From JACVRW01 sp036009005 (GTDB lineage: Bacteria; Actinomycetota; Thermoleophilia; Solirubrobacterales; Thermoleophilaceae), in NCBI GenBank assembly GCA_036009005.1, contig DASYMP010000252.1:1-7172 (forward strand): a DNA stretch of 7,172 nucleotides, written 5' to 3'. The notes beneath the pieces were generated by a model, which was given only the letters and a program-made list of their open reading frames with translations, was not told where the DNA came from and made no database searches. Position 1 is the first letter of the stretch. Every line of letters begins with the position of its first letter. Below, piece after piece: positions 6,410-7,172 of this stretch. The translations under genes and the position numbers were made by a program.

Positions 6410-7171
6410 TCAGGCGAGCGAGCGGCCCGCGAGCTTCGCGTGAGCGGCCACGTCCGAGGCGAACTGCGCGAAATCCGCCGCGTAGAGCTGCTGGGGGCCG
6501 TCGCAGAGCGCCAGCTCCGGGTCCTCGGCCACCTCGACGATGATCCCGTCCGCGCCCACGGCGGCGGCGGCGCGCGAGAGCGGGCCCACCAGGCGCCGGT
6601 CGCCCGAGGCGTGCGAGGGGTCCACGATCACGGGCAGGTGGGAGTGGAGCTTCAGCCACGGCACGGCGCCGAGGTCGAGCGTGAAGCGCATCGCGTTGTC
6701 GAAGGTGCGGATGCCGCGCTCGCAGAGGATCACGCGCTCGTTCCCCTCCTTCAGGATGTAGTCCGCCGCCTGGAGCAGCTCGTCCAGAGTGGAGGACAGC
6801 CCGCGCTTGAGGAGCACCGGCTTGCCGAGCTTGCCGACGACCTCGAGCAGCCCGTAGTTCTGCATGTTGCGCGCGCCGACCTGGATGACGTCGACGGCAT
6901 CGAAGAACTCGTCGGCGAGCTGGGCCGAGGTCATCTCGCTCACGATGGGCAACCCGGTCTCGTCGCGAGCCTCGCGCAGAATCTCGAGCCCCTCGATGCC
7001 AAGTCCCTGAAAGGCAAAGGGCGAGGTCCGCGGCTTGAAGGCACCGCCGCGCAGCATCGACGCACCGGCCGCCGCAACGGCGCGGGCCACGCCCAAAGTC
7101 TGCTCGCGTGACTCCACCGTGCAGGGGCCGGCGATCAGCGAGAACGTGTCCGGGGCTCCGATCCGGTGGCC
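6410..7171 (-). CDS. aroF: 3-deoxy-7-phosphoheptulonate (DAHP) synthase, type I-beta, 5'-truncated by the window edge
   Basis: The reading frame enters from the right edge and ends at TGA 6410-6412, giving 253 residues. The enzyme condenses phosphoenolpyruvate with erythrose 4-phosphate, the entry step to chorismate and the aromatic amino acids. In order one sees FSLIAGPCTVES (metal-binding Cys), GGAFKPRTSPFAFQGLG (phosphate/PEP-binding Lys and Arg), VIQVGARNMQN, LLKRG, VILCERGIRTFD, the metal-binding His in VDPSHASGDR, and IIVEVAEDPELALCDGPQQL with the remaining acidic ligands. LCERGIRTF together with DPSHASG favours DAHP synthase over KDO-8-phosphate synthase. The GTG at 7117 lies inside the conserved GPCTVES motif, so it is not the start. 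Because the N-terminus is cut off, an ACT-like or chorismate-mutase extension cannot be excluded, so feedback control is unknown. The gene symbol is the usual one for this family, not an orthology claim. Confidence 0.92.
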   Translation of the reverse strand, partial: GHRIGAPDTFSLIAGPCTVESREQTLGVARAVAAAGASMLRGGAFKPRTSPFAFQGLGIEGLEILREARDETGLPIVSEMTSAQLADEFFDAVDVIQVGARNMQNYGLLEVVGKLGKPVLLKRGLSSTLDELLQAADYILKEGNERVILCERGIRTFDNAMRFTLDLGAVPWLKLHSHLPVIVDPSHASGDRRLVGPLSRAAAAVGADGIIVEVAEDPELALCDGPQQLYAADFAQFASDVAAHAKLAGRSLA

Positions 7172-7172
7172 G

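Noticed and set aside
5321..7111. 596-codon open frame on the plus strand opposite the carboxylase and DAHP synthase genes
   Set aside because: It is antisense to two well-supported enzymes, has a low-complexity Arg/His/Leu/Val/Ala composition and no recognisable domain; long antisense frames are expected at this GC content.

Overview
The window looks like chromosomal DNA from a very GC-rich bacterium. Codon third positions are almost all G or C, GTG starts are common and genes are tightly packed. The style of the proteins (an AccA-type carboxylase with BC and BCCP fused, a short AraC regulator paired with a VOC protein, a small soluble class III cyclase) fits an actinobacterium, possibly of the Thermoleophilia/Solirubrobacterales type. 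That placement is inference. I see no tRNA, rRNA, CRISPR array, insertion sequence or phage gene.

Left half, plus strand (1-3690): the 3' part of a large glycogen-debranching/GH15-like glycosidase runs in from the left edge. After 13 nt comes a zinc-free MDR-family quinone oxidoreductase/alcohol dehydrogenase, and after 4 nt more a 258-aa class III adenylate cyclase with every catalytic residue in place. The spacing suggests one transcript.

Right half, minus strand (3687-7172), in transcription order: the C-terminal part of a type I-beta DAHP synthase (first step of the shikimate pathway, entering from the right edge); a 90-nt gap with a perfect 15-bp inverted repeat and a possible promoter; a 588-aa acyl-CoA carboxylase alpha subunit (biotin carboxylase plus biotin carrier); a 144-aa AraC-type DNA-binding protein whose GTG start overlaps the carboxylase stop (GTGA); and, 9 nt later, a VOC/glyoxalase-like protein. 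The last three look like one operon. The two gene blocks converge, and the cyclase and VOC stop codons overlap.

No stretch over 300 nt lacks a gene. The longest non-coding piece is the 90-nt gap at 6320-6409. I do not see a clearly new multi-gene system. The points most worth a second look are the hairpin/promoter gap, the coupling of a core-metabolism carboxylase to an AraC-VOC pair, and the small cyclase behind an oxidoreductase.
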